Source: Nitzschia sp. DOCU1 (lineage: Eukaryota; Bacillariophyta; Bacillariophyceae; Bacillariales; Bacillariaceae). Taken from it: a stretch of 64,000 nucleotides of DNA. The notes beneath the pieces are model-generated. The model made no database searches, was not told where the DNA came from, and saw nothing but the letters and a program-made list of their open reading frames with translations. Location: positions 1,054,001-1,118,000 of the forward strand of contig OX595999.1 of NCBI GenBank assembly GCA_951394045.1, written 5' to 3'. Below are positions 48,160 through 58,419 of this stretch, in pieces. The position numbers and the translations under genes are program-made. Each line of letters starts with the position of its first letter. Position 1 is the stretch's first letter.

Positions 48160-48500
48160 ACGATGCCATCGCTTTTTGACGACGCAACTCTTCATCTCAT
48201 GTCGTAGAGAGTCATTCGACGTTGAGTCTGCACTCTTTCTCACTAATACACCATCCTGTCGAAACGTCGAAGATTTTTTCACAGACTCCAGGGTTGAGGC
48301 ACTGATAAGATCATGACAATTTTTACACGATCACACCCACGATCCCCCGTCGAGTGGTCGGACTCTTGAAATATTCTGTCAATCCAGCCGACGTCTGACG
48401 GGTTCCGAGTTGATATTTAATCTGGGATCACATGGAAGGCACCGGCTACACTTCCCTGCTACACCTGAGTAGCTACTAGTTTTGCTATAAGAAGATCGGG
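48160..48500. repeat. segmental duplication, upstream block copy B
   Basis: Nearly identical to 24346-24680, including gacgacgcaactcttcatct and cactgataagatcatgacaa, with scattered substitutions and single-base indels. Boundaries approximate. Confidence 0.8.
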
Positions 48501-48701
48501 AAGACGATATTGCAATCAACGTTGCGAAATGGTTACATTTGAAGTGGAATGGACATGGTGGTTCAGCAATCATACTGACCAGCTCCAGTGAGCTGCTCGG
48601 GCAAGGCAATGCACGATTCCTTTGGACACCCTATCGTACCCTGCGAGCACCTTGAGTCGCTCCGGCACCCATGCACGATTCCACCAGCCCCATTACTTCT
48701 G

Positions 48702-48965
48702 CTGCGACCACTCCATTAACTCGTGTGGCCCAGCGGGTCTACTCGAGTGGTTGCTGGTCCTAGACTTTGGCACTCCTGATATTGCTGCCACCATACTGCT
48801 GCGACCACTTTATTAACTTGTATGGCCAAGCGGGACTACTCGAGTGGTCATTGCCCGAACATTTGCAGTCCGGATGCTGCTGCCACCATGACACAACTGC
48901 TGCGACCACTCCATTAACTCGTGTGGCCCAGCGGGTCTAATCGAGTGGTCGCTGGTCCTAGACTT
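48702..48965. repeat. about 100-bp tandem repeat, three copies
   Basis: Units starting ctgcgaccactccattaac begin at about 48702, 48798 and 48900. Each contains gtggcccagcggg or a close variant and then actcgagtggt. The first and third copies also share ctggtcctagactttggcac. The middle copy is more diverged. It sits within the upstream region of the protease gene. Confidence 0.7.
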
Positions 48966-49044
48966 TGGCACTTCTGATGTTGCTCACAAAATTCAGAATC
49001 GCAATTCTGGAAAGCAATCTTTTTACCACTAACACAACAACATT

Positions 49045-50685
49045 ATGAACCTTCGCTTTGCTGCTCTCGTCCTGGCCTACTCTGGTGGGGCTTGTGTCCA
49101 TGCCTACCGGCAACAAGAACAAGACAATCATCGTGCTAACAACAGTCAGCACCTCCGTGGGATGCAGCAGAAACTGGGTGACTGGGAGTTTTGTGCACTG
49201 AGCAGTGAATGCAACAATGGATGCTGCAGCTCAAGGTACTCTGACGATGGTCGATTGAAGTGTACCCCGTTGAATGGGGGGTTCGATCCTACCATTTGCA
49301 CTACAGGATCTGCCCCTACCCCTCCCGCCCCTGCCCCCACTGCTGGTAGTGGACTGTTGGGCAATTGGGAGCTGTGTGCTTCGAATTCTGCGTGCATCAA
49401 TGGATGCTGCAGCTCCATCTACTCCAATGACGGTCAGTTGAAGTGTACCCCGTTGGATGGGGGTTTCAATCCGAACGTTTGCATGAGTAATTCCCCCCCT
49501 GTCCCTGCCCCCACTGGCGGTGGTGGCCTGTTGGGCGATTGGGAGCTGTGTGCTTCGAATTCCGCGTGCAGCAATGGATGCTGCAGCTCCATGTACTCCA
49601 ATGACGGTCAGTTGAAGTGTACCCCGTTGGATGGGGGGTTCAATCCAAACGTTTGCATGAGTGATTCTCCCCCTGTCCCTGCCCCCACTGGCGGTGGTAG
49701 CGGCTGCATTGAGGGTGGAGGAGCAGAAGGGTCCATCTGGCCAAACAATGGCAAAGGCTTGGAGCTTGAAATATTGAATGCCTTGGACGATACTTGGCAG
49801 GGAGCTTTTGCCGCAGCAACTGGCGACTGGGAAAATGGAGACCCCGATGCCCTTACTTTGACGGTCACTAGAGGACAAGTGGACAGTGCTTGTGAGCAAC
49901 CAATTGATGGTCTCATGAAAGTATGCAATGGAGACTTTGGGGAATTGGGCTGGAGAGGGATCAATGTCAATTGGCTTGCAGGCGGCCAGATCGTGGCCGC
50001 TGTGACGAAAATGAACGATTACTATCTTCGGGATAGTGGTAGTGTGGAGCGACAATATGTCATGTGCCACGAGGTGAGATACGCCGATGGGCAACTTTCT
50101 TTTTTGTGTCGTTCTGGCGACATTTTTCTCAACACCAAGCCCTCTGCGCTGACGTTCTCCTTTCATCCAGGTTGGGCACGGCTTTGGATTGCCCCACACG
50201 TAAGTGTCTCCGTGTACCGCATTTGCTGATGATGGTGTCGATTCTAGTGAGAATAGTCCGTGGCTCACTGCTTTGTTCTTATTGTATTCCACAGCGACGA
50301 GTCATTTGACAATCCAACCTTAGGAGAGTGCATGGACTATGGGAACGAAGAGCAAAATTTGCACCCCGGTGTTTTCAATTATCAGCGTCTTGCCAGCTGG
50401 TATGGAACAGTGGGCTGTCGTCGTCGAGGACTAGACGAGCGCAGTTCGTCCGTGAAACGTGGTAACCAGAGGAGAACTCTATCGGAAAGTCTGCTGCCGC
50501 TAGAATACGAAGAGGCCATGGCCGAGATTGATAAGCTTGCATCCCGCCGGGCCCTTCGAGAAGGTACTCTCGACTCGCTTTGGGAGCTGGTTGACGATCA
50601 TCCAATGGGATCGAGCTACGTCCGTACACTTGGCAAAGATTATCATATTGAAGTACACTTGCTCCATGCATTTCCACAGGACTAG
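49045..50685 (+). CDS. secreted three-module Cys-rich metzincin-like protease, 3 exons
   Basis: Exons 49045-50073, 50171-50199 (29 nt) and 50295-50685 give 482 residues; introns are 97 and 95 bp. A signal peptide (MNLRFAALVLAYSGGACVHA) is followed by three Cys-rich modules starting near residues 45, 106 and 163 with Pro/Ala/Thr-Gly linkers, then the protease domain from about 220. Splicing forms HEVGHGFGLPHTDE with His342, Glu343, His346, Gly349, His352 and Asp354, plus the Met-turn CMDYGN. Exon structure, leader and catalytic domain match the gene at 24790. The modules are the same type as in the BSP protease at 22750. Probable extracellular protease with substrate-binding modules (inference). 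Confidence 0.88.
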
Positions 50686-51002
50686 AGAGGCCGATGCATA
50701 AATATACATGTTAATGAAATCATTCATATATACTCCTATTGGTTGAAATTAGTTCTTTTTTAAAGGCCTGTCGAGCATTGCAAAGATATGATACCGCCGC
50801 TCAATATCGCAATGAGATGCTATCATACTAGGTTGGGGCGCTATCTTGTGATGAGCGATGCTAGTGCCAAGGGCAAGAAACCGCAACAACATGGAAGAGT
50901 AGCTACCCCTATAACTACGAAGAGTAACTTTGAGGAATACATGATTCGAGGCATTGCATCCAATCTGATCTCTTTCAAAGTCACCAAGCAGCACCGAATT
51001 CA
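50686..51002. other. 3' flank of duplicated protease gene, no gene seen
   Basis: The first 90 bases (aatatacatgttaatgaaat and following) match the 3' flank at 25885. The rest shows nothing recognised. Confidence 0.45.
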
Positions 51003-51903
51003 TTATTCCTTTTTCCGCTCCAAAGTCAGCACCACGTGACAACTCAAACTCCTCAGTTCGCCAACACTATCTACTCTTTCATGAGTCCGCGCCTTGATAT
51101 TGACTCTGCCGGGTGTCGTGTTCAATAGGCGGACAATATTCTCTTTCATGGCTGGCTTGAAACTCGCCACTTTGGGACGCTCCAGAATCAAGGTTACATC
51201 AATGTTTCCAATCGCATACCCATACCCCTCCATAACTTTACAGGCGTGTTCCATGAATTTGCTAGAATCGCATCCTTTCCATCGTGGATCTGTATCCTGA
51301 AAGACTTGTCCAATATCCGGCAGAGTCAAGGCTCCAAAGATAGCATCTACAATGGAATGATATATCACATCTCCGTCCGAGTGCGCCACCACGCCCAACT
51401 GTGTTTCGTAGATTCCACCGGGCTCGACGTATTTGCCATCCTTGTCCGTCCACTGATTTAGGAGGAAAACAAGAAAAGACGTACAAGTGAGTATAAGCAG
51501 CAAAAAGGAATCCATGTGCGACGAGTCAATAAAAGATGATCTCTCCAAAATGCCCGCCCTTCAAACCCATTTCTGATTCCAACATTCCATTACCGCATTA
51601 CATCGAAGGACTGACCTTTTGGTCCGAGTGTGTCACAATGACACCACCGATCACGATTGGTTGACCGGCTTCCTCAATAGGCGCCATACGATGAATATCG
51701 AATCCATGTCCGATTCTCACTTGTAACGGCTCAATCTCATAGGATGGCTTGAGCAAATCATCCGTGTCGGTAGCCGCCGTCGAAAATAGTGGCACCGCCG
51801 GTCGTTGTTTTAAAATTTCTCCGCCTTGGTGGGAAATCGCAAACGCATCTGCAAGGAGCGCAGTGGCCGACAAAAGAAAGACTTTGCCCCAAATGAAATG
51901 CAT
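51003..51903 (-). CDS. ispF: 2-C-methyl-D-erythritol 2,4-cyclodiphosphate synthase (IspF), plastid, 2 exons
   Basis: Fifth pathway-specific step of the plastid MEP isoprenoid route. Exons 51903-51616 and 51452-51003 (163-bp intron) give 245 residues. ATG 51903 starts a signal peptide whose end, LLADAF, fits the diatom plastid motif (Phe21 at +1), followed by a Ser/Thr-containing transit part. The frame is open upstream with another ATG at 52029, but the shorter start gives a proper targeting signal. Zinc-site residues are Asp69 and His71 in GHGFDIHR and His120 in AHSDGDV. LPDIGQVFQDTDPRWKG and the ERPKVASF region are typical. About 20 extra residues lie between GGV and AHSD compared with bacterial enzymes, at the splice junction. 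Confidence 0.92.
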
Positions 51904-52270
51904 AGTTTTGACCAGTATTTCAACGAAGATTCGAAAGTTATGGGAGACGGCCACATCATGGTCGACACATCCATGGCAGCCACAGAGCAAAGGATGTGAA
52001 GCGCGCTCGCGAATCTTGAACTTCATCAAAAAACGTCACCGATCCCAACGACGTTCAGACGTTGGCGCGAATATTGTAGCACAGCCGCCTAATTTAAAAA
52101 ACGTCTTGCCTCCGACGGTTTGGAACCACCCGCCATTCGTTTTCGACGTTTTGCCCATGATGAGAAATCTTGCTTCTTTTGGTTTTCTTTGAGCACATTC
52201 AATCTCCCCTCGTGTTCATTTCTACGAGTAGCTGTCTTGCCTTGACTGCTCACGTTGACGAAAGATTGCA
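51904..52270. promoter_or_regulatory. divergent intergenic region, ispF / SDA1
   Basis: About 370 bp between divergent starts. Both promoters should be here. No known element recognised. Confidence 0.4.
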
Positions 52271-54796
52271 ATGACGACAGGAGGCTCCTCTGCCGCCGGT
52301 GTTTCCACGGGCGCTGGGACAAAAGTCGATGTGACGCTCAAACTCTCACAATTACAGAATCTGTGCAAACGAGATCCTGCTGGATACCGCGAAGACTATG
52401 ACGCCCAAGTTCGTCGATTGGAATCCGAGTGCGGCATTCTCAAATTAAGTCCTCAAAATGCTTCTCCTCGATTGATTGAACTGATTCAGTTTGCGGCTGC
52501 AGTTTCCTCGTCTTCCTACAAAGGAGAAGAATCGGATCGCATTGCCAATATGTTGATTGACTTGCTGGTGGGAGGGCAACCTCAAGATACTGCCAACGGT
52601 AATTTGCAAATGACAATGCCTACCATGGCCATGCAACTACACCGCGATGTGCGTAAATCTTGCGTTTCCGCTTTGATTCTCATGAGAAACAAGGGTGCTA
52701 TTCCTCCCTTGAGGCTGCTCGAATTGTTCTTTCGTCTGATGGCGGTGGTAGCCGACAAGGGACTGAGAGAGATGCTGTACAAGCACATGGTCAATGATAT
52801 TCGAAACATTAACAAGAAAGGAAAGAGGGAAGACCAGGTCAATCGCAGCATTCAATCTTATTTGCATAGAGTCGTCAGCATCCACGGTCAGTCGGAAGGA
52901 GTCGCTGGTGGCGGAGAAGAAGAAAACGCAACCGACATTGCGGCCAAGCGAGCTACAGACATGGTGTGTGAACTTTACCGTCGCCAAGTTTGGACGGATC
53001 CTCGAACAATTGCCATTTTGGCAAGTGCTGTGACTTCCAAGAATACTACTGTTATGGCACGAGCGATGCGCTTTTTCCTCAATATCGAAGACAAAATGGC
53101 AGAAGATGCCAAAAGGGTGGAAGAAGAAGAATGGGATGCATCTCAGAAGATTGATTTTCATCGTTTTAGCAAAAAGACAGCAGCTCGACAGCGTCACGTG
53201 GATCGGCAAGTCAAGAATCGTCAAAAGCAGCAACGAAAGCGCGAAGGCACTTCGACGGATGAGTGGATGGATATCCGTGACGACGAAGGTGTGGAAGCTT
53301 CCAAAAAACTCTATCCTGCAATTGAGTTGCTAAGAGATCCACAGGGTCTAGCAGAAAGTGTACTTCGGAGATTGAAAACACCCAAATCGATTCCATACCA
53401 GAAAAAATTGCTCATGATGAACTTTGTGACGAGGTTAGTCGGGAATCACGAGTTGATGTTGTTAAATCTGTATCCCTTCCTTCAGAAGTACATGGGTGGC
53501 CATCAACGTGATGTCACAGCCGTTTTGGCTTATACTGTGCAGGCTTGTCATGAAAGTGTACCTCCAGATGAAGTCTACGGTATTCTCAAGACGATTGCGC
53601 ACAACTTTGTTGCCGAACGTTGTAGCGAAGAACAAATGGCAGTGGGAATCAATGCCATTCGCGCCATTTGTGCTAGAGTACCATCCGTCTTGTCTTTGGA
53701 AGAGTCTCGAGAATCATCGGGAGCGTCAGCGATGGATGTTGAAGCCTTTGTGCGCGACATTGCCGCCTACAGTAATCACCGAGATCGCTCCGTAGGTATT
53801 GCTGGAAAAGCCTTTATGAATTTCGTCCGCGAGACACATCCATCGTTGCTGCAAGGCAAGGATAGAGGTTTAAAGGGATCAGCACTTCATCGAAACAAGG
53901 CCGCACCGATGCGATATGGAGAGCACAAGGTTTCGGCTGGTGTGGAAGGCGCAGACTTGTTGGTGGAATATGAGTCTAAAAAGGCTGCATATCTCTGGAA
54001 GAAGCAACACGGCAAGATTAATGAAGAACTAGAGGAGGAAGATATCGAAGAAGTTGAAGGAGAATTGGATGATTCGGATATTGACGAAGACGTCGAAGAG
54101 GAGGAGGAAGAAGAAGCAGAGGAAGACGAGGAGGCTCCAGAGTTGGTTGTTTTGGAAAAGCCAGCGCCGGAAGATAACAACAACGGAGAAGAGAAAGATG
54201 ATAACCCCGATGATGCTGAACCTGAGGTCATTGATCTGTCCAAGATGACCCCGGAGCAGCGGGAGGCCCTGAAGCAGCACGTTTCATCGACGCGCATCTT
54301 TTCTGCTGAAGATTTCGTCAAGATGCGCAAGTTGGTAGAGAGAGAAGAACGCGCTAGGCGAGACCCACGCGAAGCGGCTCGAAGAAAGCGAGCTATTGCT
54401 CAGGGGCAAGAATTTGAAGCACTGAGCGACGATGAAGAAAGCGACGCTGCTGATTCGGACGACGAAGACGCTATTCGGGTCAAAGGAGCCGTGAACTTGA
54501 CCGATATCATGGCGGAGGCAACTCGCAAGCGAAAAACCAAGGCTGAAAAGTTGGAGAAAGTTCTTGCTGGACGTACAAAGTTTGAGACTAAGGAACGTGC
54601 TGGCGGGTCCACCAATACTGAAAAGATCCGGCGAAAGAACTTCCTAATGTCCAAATCGAGCCGAATGGCTCGTTCCAAGGGCCGTGATAAGGGCGGCCTT
54701 TCCGAGAACGGACGGGGCGGAATTTCATCCAATAGTGGAAAGCGTGTCAAACAACAGATTGGTCACTTGGCTAAGAAGCGAAGACGAAAGGTGTAG
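52271..54796 (+). CDS. SDA1: SDA1-like ribosome biogenesis / nuclear export protein
   Basis: 841 residues in one exon from ATG 52271. The N-terminus (LSQLQNLCKRDPAGYREDY, LSPQNASPRLIELIQFAA, LHRDVRKSCVSALILMRNK) and the long helical middle match the SDA1/SDAD1 family, which supports 60S pre-ribosome maturation and export in the nucleus. The family's length (about 690-770 in fungi and animals) is slightly exceeded by an acidic segment around 590-650 (EEEDIEEVEGE). The basic C-terminus (KRVKQQIGHLAKKRRRKV) is typical. No anomalies. Confidence 0.93.
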   Translation: MTTGGSSAAGVSTGAGTKVDVTLKLSQLQNLCKRDPAGYREDYDAQVRRLESECGILKLSPQNASPRLIELIQFAAAVSSSSYKGEESDRIANMLIDLLVGGQPQDTANGNLQMTMPTMAMQLHRDVRKSCVSALILMRNKGAIPPLRLLELFFRLMAVVADKGLREMLYKHMVNDIRNINKKGKREDQVNRSIQSYLHRVVSIHGQSEGVAGGGEEENATDIAAKRATDMVCELYRRQVWTDPRTIAILASAVTSKNTTVMARAMRFFLNIEDKMAEDAKRVEEEEWDASQKIDFHRFSKKTAARQRHVDRQVKNRQKQQRKREGTSTDEWMDIRDDEGVEASKKLYPAIELLRDPQGLAESVLRRLKTPKSIPYQKKLLMMNFVTRLVGNHELMLLNLYPFLQKYMGGHQRDVTAVLAYTVQACHESVPPDEVYGILKTIAHNFVAERCSEEQMAVGINAIRAICARVPSVLSLEESRESSGASAMDVEAFVRDIAAYSNHRDRSVGIAGKAFMNFVRETHPSLLQGKDRGLKGSALHRNKAAPMRYGEHKVSAGVEGADLLVEYESKKAAYLWKKQHGKINEELEEEDIEEVEGELDDSDIDEDVEEEEEEEAEEDEEAPELVVLEKPAPEDNNNGEEKDDNPDDAEPEVIDLSKMTPEQREALKQHVSSTRIFSAEDFVKMRKLVEREERARRDPREAARRKRAIAQGQEFEALSDDEESDAADSDDEDAIRVKGAVNLTDIMAEATRKRKTKAEKLEKVLAGRTKFETKERAGGSTNTEKIRRKNFLMSKSSRMARSKGRDKGGLSENGRGGISSNSGKRVKQQIGHLAKKRRRKV

Positions 54797-54830
54797 GAGA
54801 AGCAATGTTAGGAACATCTGACTCGGAACT

Positions 54831-55604
54831 TCATAATAGAAAATCCTTCCCGGGCTCCTCAAATTTGTCATCACGGTAGTGTCTCCCAGGAACCTCCTGC
54901 TGACTCCAATATAGTTCGCCGTACGACACAAATAGTTCTTCTCCTGGGTGAACATCCCTGGTTGTAACGACGGCTGATCTCCATGCGCCATTCGGGACGT
55001 ATTCACAATTGATTGCCGTTTCGTTCAAGGGATCGTTTATGTAGCGAGCTTTGATTGCCAAGCATGGACCCGGATCAACTAAATTGTTTCCCGCCACCAT
55101 CATTAAATAGCTCTTGTCGGTTACAAGGTCACGGGATGATTGAACCATATGCAGCTGGCCGGTATAGAAGCAAATAGTAGTCCCTTTGGGAATGATTTTT
55201 TGGACTGTGGGTTCGTAGTAGAGACCAAGACCAGCACCTTCGATGGAGCTCTCACGAGCCACCAAGAAATCGTCCCATACCGGTATAATTTCGATGGGTG
55301 GAAGTTCCAAATTCATTTTCACACGAACACGGTTGCATCGTTTTTGAAGTTCCATAATGTCGTCCAACTCGTCATGAAAAAGATCCAAATCCTCTGGATC
55401 ACAGTCGTCAACCGAACAAGGTCGTATTGCCAACTCTTTCCACCTTTCGAGATACTGCAGTCGAAAATAAAGTTGCTCAAAGATCTTGGATCGTTCAAAG
55501 CCATAAAAGTAGTCTTGAGGCTTGTTGGAGCTGCAGAACTCTGTTTGTTCGTTGACCATTTTCTGGGATGACGGAGCAAGCATGGCTGAAACTGCAGATG
55601 TCAT
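54831..55604 (-). CDS. SET-domain protein
   Basis: 257 residues from ATG 55604. The frame is open upstream but lacks ATG. Residues 1-110 form a helical region. From about 125 a SET-type domain is visible: SIEGAGLGLYYEPT, GTTICFYTG, then AIKARYINDPLNETAINCEY in the position of the R-F-I-N-H-S/NC motif, and VHPGEELFVSYGELYW as the C-terminal SET motif. Likely a lysine methyltransferase; substrate unknown. The NHS motif is altered to NDP. The gene is convergent with SDA1, with 34 bp between the stops. Confidence 0.8.
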   Translation of the reverse strand: MTSAVSAMLAPSSQKMVNEQTEFCSSNKPQDYFYGFERSKIFEQLYFRLQYLERWKELAIRPCSVDDCDPEDLDLFHDELDDIMELQKRCNRVRVKMNLELPPIEIIPVWDDFLVARESSIEGAGLGLYYEPTVQKIIPKGTTICFYTGQLHMVQSSRDLVTDKSYLMMVAGNNLVDPGPCLAIKARYINDPLNETAINCEYVPNGAWRSAVVTTRDVHPGEELFVSYGELYWSQQEVPGRHYRDDKFEEPGKDFLL

Positions 55605-55993
55605 CAGGCGAAATTGATGTGGATGGAGGCTCAGACCATTCAATACTGGGGTAGTGATCCCTGCCACTGGTTACATATCTTATTGAACCTCTCAATGATA
55701 CGGTTCGGTGCGAGGTGATGGATGGATGACACAAAGCTGATTTTTGCGCCACCCAAAAAATCTTTGTACACGACCCGTACGACGTAAGGACGGATTTATG
55801 ACTACTTCGACGCGTTCCGAAGTTCTGCTTTTGGCTCTCATCGCGAGGATGGCGTGTTACAGCGCGATGCCATGAACGTGACTTTGATGAAGTATTATAC
55901 TATCGCAAAAGTTTCCCTTCTATCCAACAGCAACGTCCTTGATTACATTATAGAAAGATTGAGACGTAACTTCTTGTTGTTGGACTATTTACA
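55605..55993. promoter_or_regulatory. divergent intergenic region, SET protein / HscB
   Basis: About 390 bp with two divergent starts. No gene or known element seen. Confidence 0.4.
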
Positions 55994-56716
55994 ATGTTTC
56001 TGAATACCCGCGTTGTTGCAGCAACGAAAGCGGTGACAAGACGCTCACCCCGTGTTTCCACGACTCGATTTCCCAGTGAAGTGTTGTCGAGTCGAATATC
56101 CACCATCGAGTCCATAATAGCCGACGCACGACATTGCTTCAGTACCGAAACTGCCAGGGAAAAAGACGGGGATGTCAACACACAGTCTACTGTCACGGAC
56201 TATTTTGCGCTCTTGGGCGTCCAGCGACGATTTCATGTGGACCCCAAGGAACTGCATGCCTCGTACCGTCGCCTCATGACGAAATACCACCCCGACATGC
56301 TGCAACATCAACGTTCCAATGACGAAGACGGAGACGCATCGCAAATCACAAATGCCTATCAGATACTGCGGAAACCGCATACACGGGCAACACATTTACT
56401 AGAACTTGTGGGACGTCCCATAGAAGAAGAATTAGTGAATGCGTCCGACCTGGTGGGGCCGGAGTTTCTCATGCATGTCATGGAGATAAGAGAAGAAATT
56501 GACTCAATTCCGAGAGTCGATGGTAAAGGGGGTGGCGGAAACGAATCCGCTCGTCAATTAAAAGCATTGCTGGAGCAGACAGAATCCGAAATGGATCAGG
56601 TACTGGAACAACTAGACCAGGCGTTTCAAAATCACGAACTGGACAAGGCTCTAGAACTTTCAGCACAACTCCAGTATTGGAATCGGATAGAAGAGACGAT
56701 TCAAGAGAAATTATAA
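55994..56716 (+). CDS. HscB/Jac1-type J-domain co-chaperone, mitochondrial
   Basis: 240 residues from ATG 55994. The Arg/Ser-rich N-terminus (MFLNTRVVAATKAVTRRS) looks like a mitochondrial presequence. The J-domain follows: DYFALLGVQRRFHVDPKELHA, YRRLMTKYHPD with the HPD motif near residue 99, and ITNAYQILRKPHTRATHLLEL, the latter typical of HscB. The C-terminal helical region (QTESEMDQVLEQLDQAF) is the HscB oligomerisation-like domain. It should help Hsp70 transfer Fe-S clusters from the scaffold. The zinc-binding Cys pairs of some homologues are absent. Confidence 0.9.
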   Translation: MFLNTRVVAATKAVTRRSPRVSTTRFPSEVLSSRISTIESIIADARHCFSTETAREKDGDVNTQSTVTDYFALLGVQRRFHVDPKELHASYRRLMTKYHPDMLQHQRSNDEDGDASQITNAYQILRKPHTRATHLLELVGRPIEEELVNASDLVGPEFLMHVMEIREEIDSIPRVDGKGGGGNESARQLKALLEQTESEMDQVLEQLDQAFQNHELDKALELSAQLQYWNRIEETIQEKL

Positions 56717-56731
56717 TAAAATAGCACTAGC

Positions 56732-57925
56732 TTAACTTCCCTCCGAGGCATTGTCACCCTCGTCACTGAAACTATCATCCCTTTGTATGCCACCCTCCAG
56801 ATTTATCTTTCCCTCTAGCAGCTCTTGGACTTTGACTTCGTAGATCTTTTGCTCGTAGGTGTTTCGCGTTATAGCCGGTGTGGGCATACAGCAATTGCAT
56901 ATAAAGTCGACAAACTTTAACCCAAACGCGGCATACAAGCAAATCATTCCGTAGCCAACGGACCAATCAAATTCCACTTGGACTGCTTCATTGATCGAAT
57001 CCGTCTCTGTTATTTCCCCACTTCGAGCATAACTGACGTTTTCATCGAAAAAGACATCACCAATACAACTGAAGGTGAATTGATAATACGTCAAGACGAA
57101 CCCAGCTAACGAGAGACACTGGACGAACGCCGCATACACTTTGGTACAATTCAAATCGGACGGTCGATACATACGGGAGCAATTCAGTACCATGGATGGA
57201 AGTATACAAACCACTGCCACAATCAGTCCAATCACCGTCTGTAATCGGACATCGTCGCACTTTTTGCAGGTTTGATCCGCCGGATCTTGAATGAATTTTT
57301 CAATGCCGTTCCCAACATTGGCACAAAATTGATCAAATCTCACCACCTCTTGCAAGCCCGTATTCGGATTGTCGATTGTCACAGCCTGAAGTCCCACATT
57401 CAAGGTAATGACCGAAAAGAAATTGGCAGGTGTCGGTTTCAATTCCGCTTTTGCGACAGACGCGTATTGCAGCAAGTCATAGTTGGAATCGGTAATCGAA
57501 AGGCATGCAAAAATCCCCAAGAGCATGCAGATTTGATTCAAAACCAAGGCATATCGCATCACTGCATTCCGTGCCCAGGGCTCGTCGGGTGAACACAAGC
57601 CGACACGCCCCACTGTCGTGCACACCACATTTTCTTCCATCAACCACGGACAACATTCAATCACTGCTGGCGGTAGACAAAGGCAGGATGGTGGATAGCG
57701 CTCGGGAGTTTCAAATTTGTTGGTGCGGGGTAGAGGAATCCCATGAATAGCATCTTTCATCCACTGTCGATAACGAACATTGACAAACTTTTTGCGTTCC
57801 TCTTCCTGTTCGTCGTCGTCTTTTTTCTTGGACGATGCCTTGCTCTCGCCTTTCTTTAGCTTCTTCTTGTTCGAATCGTCAGACTCATCATTGGCAGTCT
57901 TGCCTCTTCGAAACAATGAAAGCAT
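56732..57925 (-). CDS. hypothetical multi-pass membrane protein
   Basis: 397 residues from ATG 57925. The N-terminal 60 residues are strongly charged (KKKLKKGESKASSKKKDDDEQ). A Cys-rich section (CLCLPPAVIECCPW) follows. Four or five hydrophobic segments are near 110-390 (YALVLNQICMLLGIFACLSI, TVIGLIVAVVCILPSMVL, AAFVQCLSLAGFVLTYY, MICLYAAFGLKFVDFIC). Family not recognised. The reading frame stays open for another 116 codons upstream to 58273, including a hydrophobic stretch, but contains no ATG. A missing upstream exon is therefore possible, and the LTR retrotransposon inserted at 58425 would lie close to it. Confidence 0.65.
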   Translation of the reverse strand: MLSLFRRGKTANDESDDSNKKKLKKGESKASSKKKDDDEQEEERKKFVNVRYRQWMKDAIHGIPLPRTNKFETPERYPPSCLCLPPAVIECCPWLMEENVVCTTVGRVGLCSPDEPWARNAVMRYALVLNQICMLLGIFACLSITDSNYDLLQYASVAKAELKPTPANFFSVITLNVGLQAVTIDNPNTGLQEVVRFDQFCANVGNGIEKFIQDPADQTCKKCDDVRLQTVIGLIVAVVCILPSMVLNCSRMYRPSDLNCTKVYAAFVQCLSLAGFVLTYYQFTFSCIGDVFFDENVSYARSGEITETDSINEAVQVEFDWSVGYGMICLYAAFGLKFVDFICNCCMPTPAITRNTYEQKIYEVKVQELLEGKINLEGGIQRDDSFSDEGDNASEGS

Positions 57926-58419
57926 TGTCCGACTGTTACGTTTGTATTGAACTACGGAACAGGGATGGAAGAAGTGTTGGGTCGCTGTTATACTTCCGAA
58001 TGTGGACACATCATGGTGCCTCTCATCTCTCGTGATTTCTCTTGGTGGGAATTTCTGGTGAACCGGCACGTTGAGTCGTGTAAATCCGTGGACTGGCTGG
58101 CGCGGAAAAATGATCGAACCAGTCAAACCGAGCGCGCCCGCCGCCGCCACCGAACCTATGACCGATAGCAAAAAAAGATTCCATTTTTTGTGTTCGCGGC
58201 GTCTTTGATGGGCAGCGGCGGCATCAGGAAATGTTCTTTCCAACAAATAGCATTCGCGACAAGCGGTCACCAAACCTTTTCGTCTTGTTGTTCCTGTCCC
58301 TTACTTTCAAAGTTGCATCGATGTCGGCGGTGTATGACTTCCGGCTTCCCTGGCTTGTGGCTGCTCTTGCCACTTTCAAGAAACAACCAAATTCCACCAG
58401 TTCCATGAGTTCGTTTCCA
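57926..58419. promoter_or_regulatory. 5' region of the membrane protein gene
   Basis: Open in the membrane protein frame to 58273, without ATG. A short minus-strand frame with ATG at 58406 (MELVEFGCFLKV) and a possible donor (gtaagg) suggests a spliced 5' exon. Not proven. Confidence 0.35.

Larger units (their letters stand above)
47854..49044. promoter_or_regulatory. intergenic region upstream of the modular metzincin gene
   Basis: Holds duplicated block B (48160-48500), then about 490 bp absent next to the paralogue at 24790. That extra segment contains tandem repeats (48702-48965). A proximal block of 55 bases identical in type to 24735-24789 ends at the ATG. No coding gene seen. Confidence 0.55.
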
